Assembly (NCBI RefSeq): GCF_029543085.1
Contig: NZ_CP119967.1
Span: 5,743,001 to 5,807,000, forward strand
Direction of reading: 5' to 3'
Length of the DNA stretch: 64,000 nt
Source: Pseudomonas sp. A34-9
GTDB lineage: Bacteria > Pseudomonadota > Gammaproteobacteria > Pseudomonadales > Pseudomonadaceae
In this document: positions 9,521-17,321 of the stretch, in pieces
Layout: each line of letters opens with the position of its first letter
How positions within the stretch are numbered: position 1 is the first letter of the stretch
The notes under the pieces: model-generated
Told to the model about the DNA's origin: nothing
Seen by the model: the letters and a program-made list of their open reading frames with translations, nothing else
Databases searched by the model: none
Made by a program: the position numbers and the translations under genes

Positions 9521-9543
9521 GGGACGCGTCTGCTACGCGTCCC
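9521..9543. other. Stem-loop in the ribBX-ribH gap
   Basis: Perfect 9-bp inverted repeat GGGACGCGT (9521-9529) and ACGCGTCCC (9535-9543) around a 5-base loop, located 23 bp upstream of the ribH ATG in the transcribed direction. No T-tract follows on the minus strand, so it is not an ordinary terminator. It could be a processing or stability element that sets ribH-nusB expression relative to ribBX. Confidence 0.6.
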
Positions 9544-9589
9544 TCAGTGATTTATTTGCCGCGAATTCGGGTCCGGAAACAACCGGTCA

Positions 9590-10681
9590 TTATTCGGAGG
9601 GCACGTATTCTACAACTTCCAGATCGAAACCGGATATCGCATTAAATTTCATCGGTGCAGACATCAAACGCATTTTGCGCACACCGAGGTCTCGCAGGAT
9701 CTGCGAACCGGCACCGACAATGCTGTAAGTCGTCGGTTTTTTCGGCGCGGCCTGATCGCCGGTTTCACGGATATGCGCAAGCAACACGTCGCCATCGAGC
9801 GGGTGACCGAGCAACAGCACCACACCGCTGCCCGCCTCGGCAACCGCAGCCATGGCGGCGCGCAGGCTCCAGCGCCCCGGTTGCTTGACCATCAACAGGT
9901 CGCGCAGCGGGTCCATGTTGTGCACGCGAACCAGCGTTGGCTCTTCGGCGCAAACAGTGCCCAGGGTCAGCGCCATGTGCACGTCGCCTTCCACCGAATC
10001 ACGATAGGTCACCAGGTTGAATTGGCCCAGTTCGCTGTCCAGTGGCTGCTCGGCAATCCGCTGAACGGTACGTTCGTGGATCATCCGGTAGTGAATCAGG
10101 TCGGCGATGGTACCGATCTTGATGCTGTGTTCAGCGGCAAACGCTTCGAGTTCAGCACGACGAGACATGGTGCCGTCGTCGTTCATCACTTCGCAGATCA
10201 CCCCGCTCGGCTCGAAACCGGCCATGCGCGCGAGGTCGCAGGCAGCTTCAGTGTGGCCGGCGCGAGCGAGGGTGCCGCCGGCCTGTGCCATCAGCGGGAA
10301 GATGTGGCCCGGGCTGACGATGTCTTCAGCCTTGGCGTCCTTCGCGGCAGCCGCTTGCACGGTGCGCGCGCGGTCAGCGGCGGAGATGCCGGTGGTCACG
10401 CCTTCGGCGGCTTCGATCGAGACGGTGAACTTGGTGCCGAAACCGGAACCGTTGCGTGGTGCCATCAGCGGCAGCTTCAACAGTTCGCAGCGCTCGCGGC
10501 TCATCGGCATGCAGATCAGGCCACGGGCGTGCTTGGCCATGAAGTTGATGTGCTCGGCCTGGCAGCATTCGGCGGCCATGATCAGGTCGCCTTCGTTCTC
10601 GCGGTCTTCGTCATCCATGAGGATGACCATCTTGCCTTGGCGGATATCTTCAACCAGTTCTTCGATGCTATTGAGCGCCAC
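9590..10681 (-). CDS. ribBX: 3,4-dihydroxy-2-butanone-4-phosphate synthase with degenerate GTP cyclohydrolase II domain (RibBX type)
   Basis: The N-terminal DHBP synthase domain (about 1-200) makes the four-carbon unit for riboflavin from ribulose 5-phosphate. Its active-site motifs are intact: DDEDRENEGDLIMAAE (23-38), TGISAADRARTV (97-108), PGHIFPL (124-130) and GHTEAACDL (142-150). The C-terminal domain keeps the outline of RibA (LVRVHNMDPLRDLL at 250-263, YSIVGAGSQILRDLGVRKMRLM at 319-340) but lacks the SECLTGD and RCDCG zinc cysteines, so it cannot be a cyclohydrolase of the known kind. This is the proteobacterial RibBX architecture. A stand-alone ribA with all cysteines lies at 5411-6028. 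It is often annotated ribB or ribBA. Confidence 0.93.
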   Translation of the reverse strand: MALNSIEELVEDIRQGKMVILMDDEDRENEGDLIMAAECCQAEHINFMAKHARGLICMPMSRERCELLKLPLMAPRNGSGFGTKFTVSIEAAEGVTTGISAADRARTVQAAAAKDAKAEDIVSPGHIFPLMAQAGGTLARAGHTEAACDLARMAGFEPSGVICEVMNDDGTMSRRAELEAFAAEHSIKIGTIADLIHYRMIHERTVQRIAEQPLDSELGQFNLVTYRDSVEGDVHMALTLGTVCAEEPTLVRVHNMDPLRDLLMVKQPGRWSLRAAMAAVAEAGSGVVLLLGHPLDGDVLLAHIRETGDQAAPKKPTTYSIVGAGSQILRDLGVRKMRLMSAPMKFNAISGFDLEVVEYVPSE

Positions 10682-10697
10682 AAGGCACCCCCTTCAG

Positions 10698-11363
10698 TCA
10701 GGATTTGAGGTAGCCGTTGGCGGCCAGAAAGCTTTCAGTGATCGTGCCGCCAGCGCTCGGCTCTGCGGCCTTGTCGCCCAAGAGCAAACGCTCCAGATAA
10801 CGAGCCAGCAAATCGACTTCCAGATTCACCCGGCGACCTGGCTTGTACGAAGCCATGATGGTTTCGCTCAGGGTGTGCGGAATGATCGTCAGCATGAATT
10901 CAGCGCCATCGACGGCGTTCACGGTCAGGCTGGTGCCATCAACCGTGATCGAGCCTTTATGGGCGATGTACTTGGCCAGCTCCTTCGGCGCGCGGATGCG
11001 AAATTCCACGGCGCGGGCATTGTCGCTGCGCGAGACGATTTCGCCGACGCCGTCGACGTGGCCGCTGACCAGATGCCCCCCGAGACGGGTGGTCGGGGTC
11101 AGGGCTTTTTCGAGATTGACCGGGCTGCCGCTTTTCAGGTCATTCATGGCGGTGCAGTCGAGGGTTTCGCGGCTGACGTCGGCGGCAAAGCCGTCGCCCG
11201 GCAGCTCGACCGCCGTCAGGCAGACGCCGTTGACCGCGATGCTGTCGCCGAGTTTGACGTCGCTCAGGTCGAGCTTGCCGGTGGCGACGTGGACCCGCAC
11301 ATCACCGCCCTTTGGGGTCAGTGCACGGATACTGCCGATGGATTCGATGATGCCGGTAAACAT
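10698..11363 (-). CDS. ribE: Riboflavin synthase, alpha subunit
   Basis: Dismutates two 6,7-dimethyl-8-ribityllumazine molecules into riboflavin and the pyrimidine co-product. The 221-aa protein begins with the diagnostic MFTGIIE. It shows the two tandem lumazine-binding half domains, GDSIAVNGVCLTAVEL near residue 40 and KGSITVDGTSLTVNAVD near 135. GGHLVSGHVDGVGEI (95-109) and a C-terminal helix after RRVNLEVDLLARYLERLL follow. It sits 16 bp upstream of ribBX and 47 bp downstream of ribD. It is also known as ribC in Pseudomonas. Confidence 0.97.
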   Translation of the reverse strand: MFTGIIESIGSIRALTPKGGDVRVHVATGKLDLSDVKLGDSIAVNGVCLTAVELPGDGFAADVSRETLDCTAMNDLKSGSPVNLEKALTPTTRLGGHLVSGHVDGVGEIVSRSDNARAVEFRIRAPKELAKYIAHKGSITVDGTSLTVNAVDGAEFMLTIIPHTLSETIMASYKPGRRVNLEVDLLARYLERLLLGDKAAEPSAGGTITESFLAANGYLKS

Positions 11364-11410
11364 GGGGTTCTCCTTGAGAACTAAGCCAGCGCTAACGCGA
11401 TGGCCGGGAA

Positions 11411-12544
11411 TTATACGCTCGACCGTTGAGCAGGGATGGCAGTGACTCGCCAGTCATCGCCCACCGCGCGAATTTCGCTGATTTTCAGCTCCGGGGCATC
11501 CTTCATATGGGCCAGCGGCCAGTCCAGCAGCGGACGCGCCGAAGAACCGAGGAACTTGCCGGCGATGAAGATCACGAATTCGTCCACCAGACCGAGCTGA
11601 GCGAAAGCCCCCGCCAGACGCGGGCCGGCTTCGACCAGCACCTCGTTGACGCCACGGTTGGCCAGTTCAATCAGCAATTGATGCAGATCGACCTGACCGT
11701 CATCACCTGGCACGATCAGGCACTCGGGGCCGTGAGCGTATTGCTCTTCGATCGCGACACAGGTGGCGACCAACGCCGGACCGGCCTTGAAGAACGGCGC
11801 ATCGAGCGGCACGCGCAGGCGCCCGTCGATCAGCACGCGCAATGGCGGACGGCTCATCGCCAGCGCCGTTTGCTCGCTGTCCAGACCGAGTTCGTCAGCG
11901 CGTACGGTCAAACGCGCACCATCAGCCAGCACCGTGTCGGCGCCGGTCAGCACCACGGCGGCCTGAGCGCGCAGACGCTGGACGGCCGAACGCGCGGCCG
12001 GGCCGGTGATCCATTGGCTCTCGCCGCTTTCCATCGCCGTGCGACCGTCGAGACTCATGGCCAGCTTGACCCGCACGAACGGCAAGCCGTGTTCCATGCG
12101 CTTCAGAAAACCTTGATTGAGCTTGCGCGCCTCGGCTTCGAGCACACCACTTTCGGTGGCGATACCGGCATCGGCCAGACGCTGCAAACCACGTCCGGCG
12201 ACTTGCGGATTCGGGTCGCGCATCGCCGCCACGACTCGACCAACACCGGCATTCACCAGCGCATCGGCGCACGGCGGCGTGCGGCCATGGTGGCTGCACG
12301 GTTCGAGAGTCACATACGCAGTGGCGCCCCGGGCCAGTTCACCGGCGGCGCGCAGCGCGTGGACTTCAGCGTGCGGTTCGCCGGCGCGCTCATGCCAGCC
12401 TTCGCCGACAATCTGCCCGTCGCGCACCACCACGCAGCCGACCCGCGGATTGGGATGCGTGGTGTAGTGACCTTTGCGCGCCAGTTCCAGCGCACGCGCC
12501 ATGAAGTGGGCGTCGAGGATGGCCTGCTCGGCGACGGTGGTCAT
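11411..12544 (-). CDS. ribD: Bifunctional pyrimidine deaminase/reductase in riboflavin synthesis
   Basis: Catalyses deamination and then NADPH-dependent side-chain reduction of the RibA product. The N-terminal zinc deaminase domain (1-145) has HAE (58-60, with His58 and catalytic Glu60) and [11 protein letters not shown] with Cys83 and Cys92. The C-terminal reductase domain contains [42 protein letters not shown] and [16 protein letters not shown]. Length 377 aa. The start overlaps the nrdR stop (ATGA), so nrdR and ribD are coupled. Confidence 0.97.
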   Translation of the reverse strand: MTTVAEQAILDAHFMARALELARKGHYTTHPNPRVGCVVVRDGQIVGEGWHERAGEPHAEVHALRAAGELARGATAYVTLEPCSHHGRTPPCADALVNAGVGRVVAAMRDPNPQVAGRGLQRLADAGIATESGVLEAEARKLNQGFLKRMEHGLPFVRVKLAMSLDGRTAMESGESQWITGPAARSAVQRLRAQAAVVLTGADTVLADGARLTVRADELGLDSEQTALAMSRPPLRVLIDGRLRVPLDAPFFKAGPALVATCVAIEEQYAHGPECLIVPGDDGQVDLHQLLIELANRGVNEVLVEAGPRLAGAFAQLGLVDEFVIFIAGKFLGSSARPLLDWPLAHMKDAPELKISEIRAVGDDWRVTAIPAQRSSV

Positions 12545-13005
12545 TCTTTCACCGGTTCGCGGGCGAGGCGGTCGATCTCTTCGCGGAATTCGTTGAGGTC
12601 CTGGAAGCGCTTGTACACCGACGCGAAGCGGATGTAGGCGACTTCATCAAGCTTTTGCAATTCGGCCATGACCAGTTCGCCGACCACAAGGGATTTGACC
12701 TCGCGCTCGCCGGTGGCGCGCAGCTTGTGCTTGATGTGAACCAGAGAGGACTCGAGGCGCTCGACGCTCACCGGACGTTTCTCCAGCGCGCGCTGCATGC
12801 CGGCGCGGAGTTTTTCTTCGTCGAACGGTTGGCGGCTGCCGTCGGTTTTGATCAGGCGCGGCAACACCAGTTCGGCCGTCTCGAACGTCGTGAAACGCTC
12901 GCCGCAGGCCAGGCATTCACGCCGGCGGCGCACCTGTTCGCCCTCGGCGACCAGACGCGAGTCGATGACCTTGGTGTCGTTGGCACCGCAGAAGGGACAG
13001 TGCAT
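12541..13005 (-). CDS. nrdR: Transcriptional repressor NrdR
   Basis: Zinc-ribbon and ATP-cone regulator that represses ribonucleotide reductase operons when dATP is bound. The chosen ATG (13005) gives the invariant [17 protein letters not shown] start; an upstream in-frame extension is not conserved-looking. Zinc cysteines are Cys3, Cys6, Cys31 and Cys34. The ATP-cone follows ([21 protein letters not shown]), then the [15 protein letters not shown] and [19 protein letters not shown] segments. Length 154 aa. It heads the long minus-strand rib-nusB-thiL-pgpA cluster. Confidence 0.97.
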   Translation of the reverse strand: MHCPFCGANDTKVIDSRLVAEGEQVRRRRECLACGERFTTFETAELVLPRLIKTDGSRQPFDEEKLRAGMQRALEKRPVSVERLESSLVHIKHKLRATGEREVKSLVVGELVMAELQKLDEVAYIRFASVYKRFQDLNEFREEIDRLAREPVKE

Positions 13006-13133
13006 GGTGGCTGGCAACAAAAAAAGGGAGGGCCATGGTAGCGCATCCCGGTGGCAAGACAAGCCATAGGCTTTGCGGTATACAGAACGGCATGATCGTT
13101 TGATCCATGGATTTCATTTTGCTGGAGCATCCA

Positions 13134-13598
13134 ATGCCGTTACGTCCGCTCGTTTTGCTCAGTCTTTTCAGCCTGCTGGTGGCCTGTGGCAGCGATGCAC
13201 CCAAGCCTCAGCCGCCGACGCCCGGCCCTGCGCCACAGCAAGCGCAGAAAAAAGCCAAAGAAGCCGCCGACCTTGGGCCGCTGCCGGCCTATCAACGGGA
13301 ATTGAGCGGCACCCTGCAAGGTGTGCCGGCCGGTGCCGAAGTCGAACTGGCGCTGCTGGTGATCGACGAGAAGGATCGCCCGCAACAATTGCTCGCCAGT
13401 TCCAGCCTGATCGGCAACAACCAGATTCTGCCGTTTCGCCTGCGCTTCAACCCGGACGCCTTCCCCGCCGGCGCGCGGGTTGAGCTGCGCGGTCGCGCCA
13501 GCCAGTCCGGCCAGTTGATCCTGCATCTGCCGTCGCAGACCATCACTCAGCCGACCACGCAGGCGCTGGGCCAACTGCAATTTGTCAAAGCACCATGA
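13134..13598 (+). CDS. YbaY-family lipoprotein
   Basis: A 154-aa exported lipoprotein. The signal peptide MPLRPLVLLSLFSLL ends in lipobox LVAC with Cys18 as the lipidated residue. A Pro/Gln/Lys-rich linker follows (19-50). The rest is a YbaY/YscW-like beta domain (LSGTLQGVPAGAEVELALLVIDEKDRPQQLLASSSL, LPFRLRFNPDAFPAGARVELRGRASQSGQL). The role is unknown; relatives are described as pilotin-like or secreted lipoproteins. The ATG at 13134 is preferred to 13107 because it puts the signal peptide at the N-terminus. The stop overlaps the start of the following methyltransferase gene (ATGA). Confidence 0.82.
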   Translation: MPLRPLVLLSLFSLLVACGSDAPKPQPPTPGPAPQQAQKKAKEAADLGPLPAYQRELSGTLQGVPAGAEVELALLVIDEKDRPQQLLASSSLIGNNQILPFRLRFNPDAFPAGARVELRGRASQSGQLILHLPSQTITQPTTQALGQLQFVKAP

Positions 13599-14153
13599 CT
13601 GCACCGCTCGACCTGCAACAGGCGTTAGGTGAATTGCTTGGCGACGCCAGACTCAAGGTCTGTGCGTTGCCGGACACTGATTTACAGCTATGGCTGATCG
13701 ATGGCGACAACATGGATCGCGAATTCAGCCAGGAAGAAATTCAGCGGATTCTGCACGAGCCACCGTACTGGGGTTTTTGCTGGGCCAGCGGTTTGGCGGT
13801 GGCGCGGTATCTGGTGGAGTTCCCCGAGTGGGTGCGCGGCAAGCGCGTGCTGGATTTCGGCGCCGGTTCCGGCATTGCCGGGATCGCGGCGGTGAAGGCC
13901 GGGGCGCTGGAGGTGGTGGCATGCGATCTCTGATCTGATTCTGGTGGCGGACGTGTTGTATGACCGGGCAAATCTGCCGTTGCTCGATACGTTTTTAAGC
14001 CGTGGGCAAGAGGCATTGGTGGCGGATTCGCGGGTTCGGGATTTTCGGCATCCGTTGTATGAGCGGATTGAACTGCTTGAGGCGATGACCTTGCCGGATC
14101 TGGCCGAGCCGGAAGAATTCAGACATGTCAGCCTCTACCATGCGCTGCGCTAG
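13595..14153 (+). pseudogene. SAM-dependent protein methyltransferase (ETFB lysine methyltransferase-like), internally deleted
   Basis: The first frame (13595-13933, 112 aa) contains EPPYWGFCWASGLAVARYL and SAM motif I, RVLDFGAGSGIAGIAAVKAG, up to VVACDL, then hits TGA. The downstream frame (usable ATG at 13944, ending 14153) continues as LILVADVLYDRANLPLLDTFLSRG to VSLYHALR, clearly the second half of the same family (METTL20-like). The two parts are in different frames, and a block between VVACD and DLILVADV of roughly 30 residues is missing, judged by the usual domain layout. The junction lies near 13925-13936, where GATCT occurs twice. The truncated first product keeps only half of the Rossmann fold and is probably inactive. 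Confidence 0.8.
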
Positions 14154-14162
14154 CTAAAAGCA

Positions 14163-14236
14163 TCGCCAGCAGGCTGGCTCCCACAGGTTTTTTGTGAACG
14201 ACACAGATCCAATGTGGGAGCGAGCCTGCTCGCGAA
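14163..14236. repeat. REP pair, GAGCCTGCTCGC family (one degenerate arm)
   Basis: The right arm at 14214-14236 is a good copy (GTGGGAGCGAGCCTGCTCGC). The left arm at about 14163-14184 (CGCCAGCAGGCTGGCTCCCA) has substitutions that keep its own palindrome but weaken pairing with the partner. It lies between the broken methyltransferase gene and the thioredoxin gene. Confidence 0.75.
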
Positions 14237-14337
14237 GGCGTCCACCCATGCAATACACCTCTCAAACCCTGCCCCGCTTCCGGCCAACACCCGCCAAGCC
14301 GTATAGTTGCCCCATCCACGCTTTGACGAGATCCCCC

Positions 14338-15210
14338 ATGAGTGAGCAAACGCCGTACATCTTCGACGCCACGACTGCCGATTTCGACCAGTCGGTGATC
14401 GAGGCCTCTTTCAACAAACCGGTGCTGGTGGATTTCTGGGCCGAGTGGTGTGCGCCATGCAAGGCGCTGATGCCGATGCTGCAAGGCATCGCCGAGAGTT
14501 ATCAGGGCGAATTGCTGCTGGCCAAGGTCAACTGCGACATCGAGCAGGACATCGTCGCCCGTTTCGGTATTCGCAGCCTGCCAACCGTGGTGCTGTTCAA
14601 GGACGGTCAACCGGTCGACGGTTTTGCCGGTGCGCAACCGGAATCCGCCGTGCGTGCCCTGCTTGAGCCGCACGTGCAAATGCCACCGCCGGCCGCCGCC
14701 GATCCGTTCGAGCAGGCTCAGGCGTTGTTCGATGACGGTCGTTACGCCGATGCCGAAGCGGCGCTGGTGGTGATGCTCACTGAAGACAACAGCAACGCCA
14801 AAGCGCTGATTCTCTACGCGCGCTGCCTGACCGAACGTGGCGAACTGGACGAAGCGCAAACCGTGCTCGATGCGGTCAAAAGCGATGAACACAAAGCCGC
14901 ACTGGCCGGGGCCAAGGCACAGATCAAGTTCCTCGGACTTGCTCGTGATCTGCCGGACGCCGCCGATCTGAAAGCGCGCCTGGCGAAAGATCCACAGGAC
15001 GACGAAGCGGTGTATCAACTGGCGATCCAGCAATTGGCCCGCCAGCAATACGAAGCGGCGCTGGAAGCATTGCTCAAGCTGTTCATCCGCAACCGCAGCT
15101 ACAGCGAAGGCCTGCCGCACAAAACCTTGCTGCAGGTGTTCGAGCTGCTGGGCAATGATCATCCGCTGGTGACGGTGTACCGCCGCAAGATGTTTGCTGC
15201 GCTTTATTAA
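14338..15210 (+). CDS. cnoX: Thioredoxin-TPR chaperedoxin (CnoX/YbbN family)
   Basis: A 290-aa cytoplasmic protein with an N-terminal thioredoxin domain (about 1-110) and TPR-like helices to the C-terminus, expected to act as a holdase or co-chaperone protecting proteins during oxidative stress. The redox motif is WCAPCK with Cys38 and Cys41, so unlike E. coli CnoX (SxxC) both cysteines are present. IRSLPTVVLFKDGQPVDGFAGAQPE gives the cis-proline region. DPFEQAQALFDDGRYADAEAALVVML and DDEAVYQLAIQQLARQQYEAALEALLKLF are the TPR segments. The start at 14338 is chosen over the long upstream frame, whose first 48 codons translate REP sequence. Confidence 0.9.
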   Translation: MSEQTPYIFDATTADFDQSVIEASFNKPVLVDFWAEWCAPCKALMPMLQGIAESYQGELLLAKVNCDIEQDIVARFGIRSLPTVVLFKDGQPVDGFAGAQPESAVRALLEPHVQMPPPAAADPFEQAQALFDDGRYADAEAALVVMLTEDNSNAKALILYARCLTERGELDEAQTVLDAVKSDEHKAALAGAKAQIKFLGLARDLPDAADLKARLAKDPQDDEAVYQLAIQQLARQQYEAALEALLKLFIRNRSYSEGLPHKTLLQVFELLGNDHPLVTVYRRKMFAALY

Positions 15211-15297
15211 GATCAAAAGATCGCAGCCTGCGGCAGCTCCTACACTGGGATGATGTGAACATCTGTAGGAGCTGCCGCAGGCGGCGAGCTTTGGCGC
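15211..15297. repeat. REP pair, GATCAAAAGATCGCAG family
   Basis: The left arm 15211-15243 (GATCAAAAGATCGCAGCCTG then CGGCAGCTCCTAC) is immediately downstream of the cnoX stop. The right arm, about 15265-15297, pairs well in its GTAGGAGCTGCCGCAGG part and diverges beyond. It reaches the stop codon of the convergent small gene at 15299. Confidence 0.85.
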
Positions 15298-15298
15298 T

Positions 15299-15658
15299 TT
15301 ACTCGATCCAGCTGTAGAGCGGCGTATCCCCGCCGCTCACCACTTTCACATCGGAACTATGGCGCAAGCGCACCAGCAAGCGTTTGCCCGCCACCGCACT
15401 GCCGGTCAGGCCTTCCAGTTGATCAAGCAGATCCGGGCCGCTGAGCTGTCCGGCCTTGCGCAACAGATCCTTGGCCAACTGCCACAAGGCATCGTCCTGA
15501 TTCAGCGGTTTCGCCGCCGGGGCTGCCGCGACCGCTTCAGATTGAGCAACCGGCGCCTGCCCGTTCAGCGCCGAACCAAGCTTCGCCCAGTCGCCTTCAT
15601 CCAGTTCCACCGTCAAATCCACCGGCACGTCGCCGACGGTTCCGCGTATCCGCAACAT
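15299..15658 (-). CDS. Conserved hypothetical protein
   Basis: A 119-aa soluble protein starting MLRIRGTVGDVPVDLTVELDEGDWAKLGSAL, then a short Ala/Pro linker (about residues 36-50) and a helical C-terminal half (DALWQLAKDLLRKAGQLSGPDLLDQLEGLTG) ending in a beta-like stretch. A clear Shine-Dalgarno (AGGAG, about 9 bases upstream) supports the ATG at 15658. I recognise no domain. From memory a gene of this kind sits at the same position, before the zinc operon, in other pseudomonads. It is divergent from the PAAR gene, with 134 bp between the starts. Confidence 0.75.
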   Translation of the reverse strand: MLRIRGTVGDVPVDLTVELDEGDWAKLGSALNGQAPVAQSEAVAAAPAAKPLNQDDALWQLAKDLLRKAGQLSGPDLLDQLEGLTGSAVAGKRLLVRLRHSSDVKVVSGGDTPLYSWIE

Positions 15659-15792
15659 TGAGTCCGCTCCTGCACTTTTCTGACCTGCATGCTCCCACGG
15701 GACTTGTGCAACGCCAAGTAAAGGCGCCAAACGCAACTGGCAATTGTTGGGTAATCGACTACATTGGTCTCTTTTTCGCGGGAAGGATCCCA

Positions 15793-16374
15793 ATGTCTTC
15801 AGGACGAAAACTGGCCTCAAAAGGAGGCCCGACCTCTACGGGTGGCGTGGTACTTGAGGGAAATGAAAACCTCAATATCGAAGGAAAAATAATCGCCTCC
15901 ATCGGACAACTCGCCAGTTGTCCGGTTTGCGGTCCCGGCAAAGGTCCGATCGTGGCGGTGGGCGAAAGAACGCTGATATTGCCTGCTGGCCCCGCTGCGT
16001 TGGTAGATGATTATGTCGCCTGCGGCTGCCCGCCCATGTCCAACAAACTGCTGCCTCAACAACACAGTGGTTTCGCCGGAATAGGCCGCCCCGCCCCTAT
16101 CGACATGGGGCCACCGATTGTTGCGCTGACTTCGTATCGTTACCTGCAGGTAATCATCGAACGCTTGGACGACGGCGAAAAGCCTGGACTGTCCTACAAA
16201 CTCAAGGACAAAAAAAAGGTGGCTGTCTTGCAAGACAGCACCTGCAGCGCCACGGGTGAAGGCTGCGAACACAAAGTAGAAAACCACGCGGATTACGACA
16301 CTTTGTTGGTCGGTGAAGATTCCGAGTGGACGTTTTATGCCTACGAAGAACCGTTGCAACAGGATCTGTCATGA
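15793..16374 (+). CDS. PAAR-domain protein, probable type VI secretion spike tip and effector carrier
   Basis: 193 aa. Residues about 1-95 form a PAAR-like domain: GGPTSTGGVVLEG (11-23), IASIGQLASCPVCGPGKGPIV (34-54) with Cys43 and Cys46, a PAGPAALVDDYVACGCP repeat with Cys78 and Cys80. Such proteins cap VgrG and bring a toxin to the type VI needle. Residues about 110-193 are an extra region with two cysteines (Cys151, Cys158) that may bind the partner. GGAAGGA just upstream serves as ribosome binding site for the ATG at 15793. The stop overlaps the next start (ATGA). No VgrG, Hcp or structural T6SS gene is in the window, so this is an orphan cassette. Confidence 0.82.
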   Translation: MSSGRKLASKGGPTSTGGVVLEGNENLNIEGKIIASIGQLASCPVCGPGKGPIVAVGERTLILPAGPAALVDDYVACGCPPMSNKLLPQQHSGFAGIGRPAPIDMGPPIVALTSYRYLQVIIERLDDGEKPGLSYKLKDKKKVAVLQDSTCSATGEGCEHKVENHADYDTLLVGEDSEWTFYAYEEPLQQDLS

Positions 16375-17321
16375 AATCGGAAATCAAACTGATCTTTAAA
16401 GACTTTCTGATGCAGCCACCAAAAGGCATCAAGTTTCAGATGCTGGTGGATGGATCGATCATCGACGACAACATTATTCAGAACGATGACAAACCGCGCA
16501 TTTACTCGCTCATATCTGACAAGGGACAAACCGGCATTACCCTTTCGGGTACAACGACATTGCCATCAATAAAAACCCGAGAGAGCCACGAAGTTACTGT
16601 TCAGATCGTCGGCTCATCGGGAGCGACAAAGGCGATGCACACAGCCACGCTGACCGAAGGCAAATCCCTGTCGATCGTCGCTGTTTCACCGTGGGTGAAG
16701 GTACCCTTGTCCACAAGCGGCGCCGTTTCCAATGACACCTTTTACGAGGTGGAGTACGGGGTCAAACGAAAAAATGAGACCCGTACCGTGAAAGTGGTCA
16801 TCCAGGATATGCCGCGCCGAATATTGATGGAGGCGCTTTCACACCGAGGTTCGACCGTATGGGCCGGTAACAAAGTTAAACACTCTTTACCGCATCCAAC
16901 ACTTAAGAAAAGCGTGGAATTCCGGGCGGAATCAAACAAGTGCAATGTGTTCGTCTATGACGTATTGACCGCAATCGGTGTCAATGTGGCGATGATCGAA
17001 CATGGCTCTTCAAAGTATGTTCCGGGTTATTCCAAAGTGAGTCCGCCGACCGCAGGAGAATGGGCAGACGAAACCCGCTTGCTTAATAGCTGGAACGCCG
17101 AGAAATCACCGCTTCCCGGAGACGTCGGTGCGTATGCTGTCAATTACACTGATGCCAGCGGCCACGTAGGTTTTGTTCTGACCCAAGGTGTCTGCATTTC
17201 TGCAGGCTGGGACAAAATAGAAGTCAACGATGTCGGTTTTCGAATCGCATCTGGCAATGCCGCTCGCGATGACCACGACTTCTCCATCTTCCGACGCTAC
17301 AAATACAGCAAACCACAATGA
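16371..17321 (+). CDS. Putative type VI effector: NlpC/P60- or CHAP-like peptidoglycan hydrolase
   Basis: 316 aa with no signal peptide. Residues 1-150 are beta-rich and unassigned. The C-terminal region (about 185-316) has the layout of papain-like cell-wall hydrolases: NKCNVFVYDVLTAIGVN with candidate nucleophile Cys191, then PLPGDVGAYAVNYTDASGHVGFVL with candidate base His265, and a late polar residue around Asn296 or the following acidic cluster. The PGDV...GHVGFV pattern is typical of NlpC/P60 and Tae-type amidases. Coupling to a PAAR gene upstream and a membrane-anchored small protein downstream supports an exported antibacterial effector. AT-rich codons (AAA, GAA, ATA) are commoner than in neighbours, suggesting acquisition. 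Specificity and exact family are unknown. Confidence 0.72.
   Translation: MKSEIKLIFKDFLMQPPKGIKFQMLVDGSIIDDNIIQNDDKPRIYSLISDKGQTGITLSGTTTLPSIKTRESHEVTVQIVGSSGATKAMHTATLTEGKSLSIVAVSPWVKVPLSTSGAVSNDTFYEVEYGVKRKNETRTVKVVIQDMPRRILMEALSHRGSTVWAGNKVKHSLPHPTLKKSVEFRAESNKCNVFVYDVLTAIGVNVAMIEHGSSKYVPGYSKVSPPTAGEWADETRLLNSWNAEKSPLPGDVGAYAVNYTDASGHVGFVLTQGVCISAGWDKIEVNDVGFRIASGNAARDDHDFSIFRRYKYSKPQ

Noticed and set aside
9499..13134. FMN riboswitch expected in a rib gene cluster
   Set aside because: No gap is long enough for the roughly 140-nt element; the longest (91 bp before ribH) holds only a simple stem-loop.
14194..14337. 48-residue N-terminal extension of the thioredoxin-TPR protein
   Set aside because: The extension translates REP sequence, and the conserved thioredoxin domain begins directly after ATG 14338.
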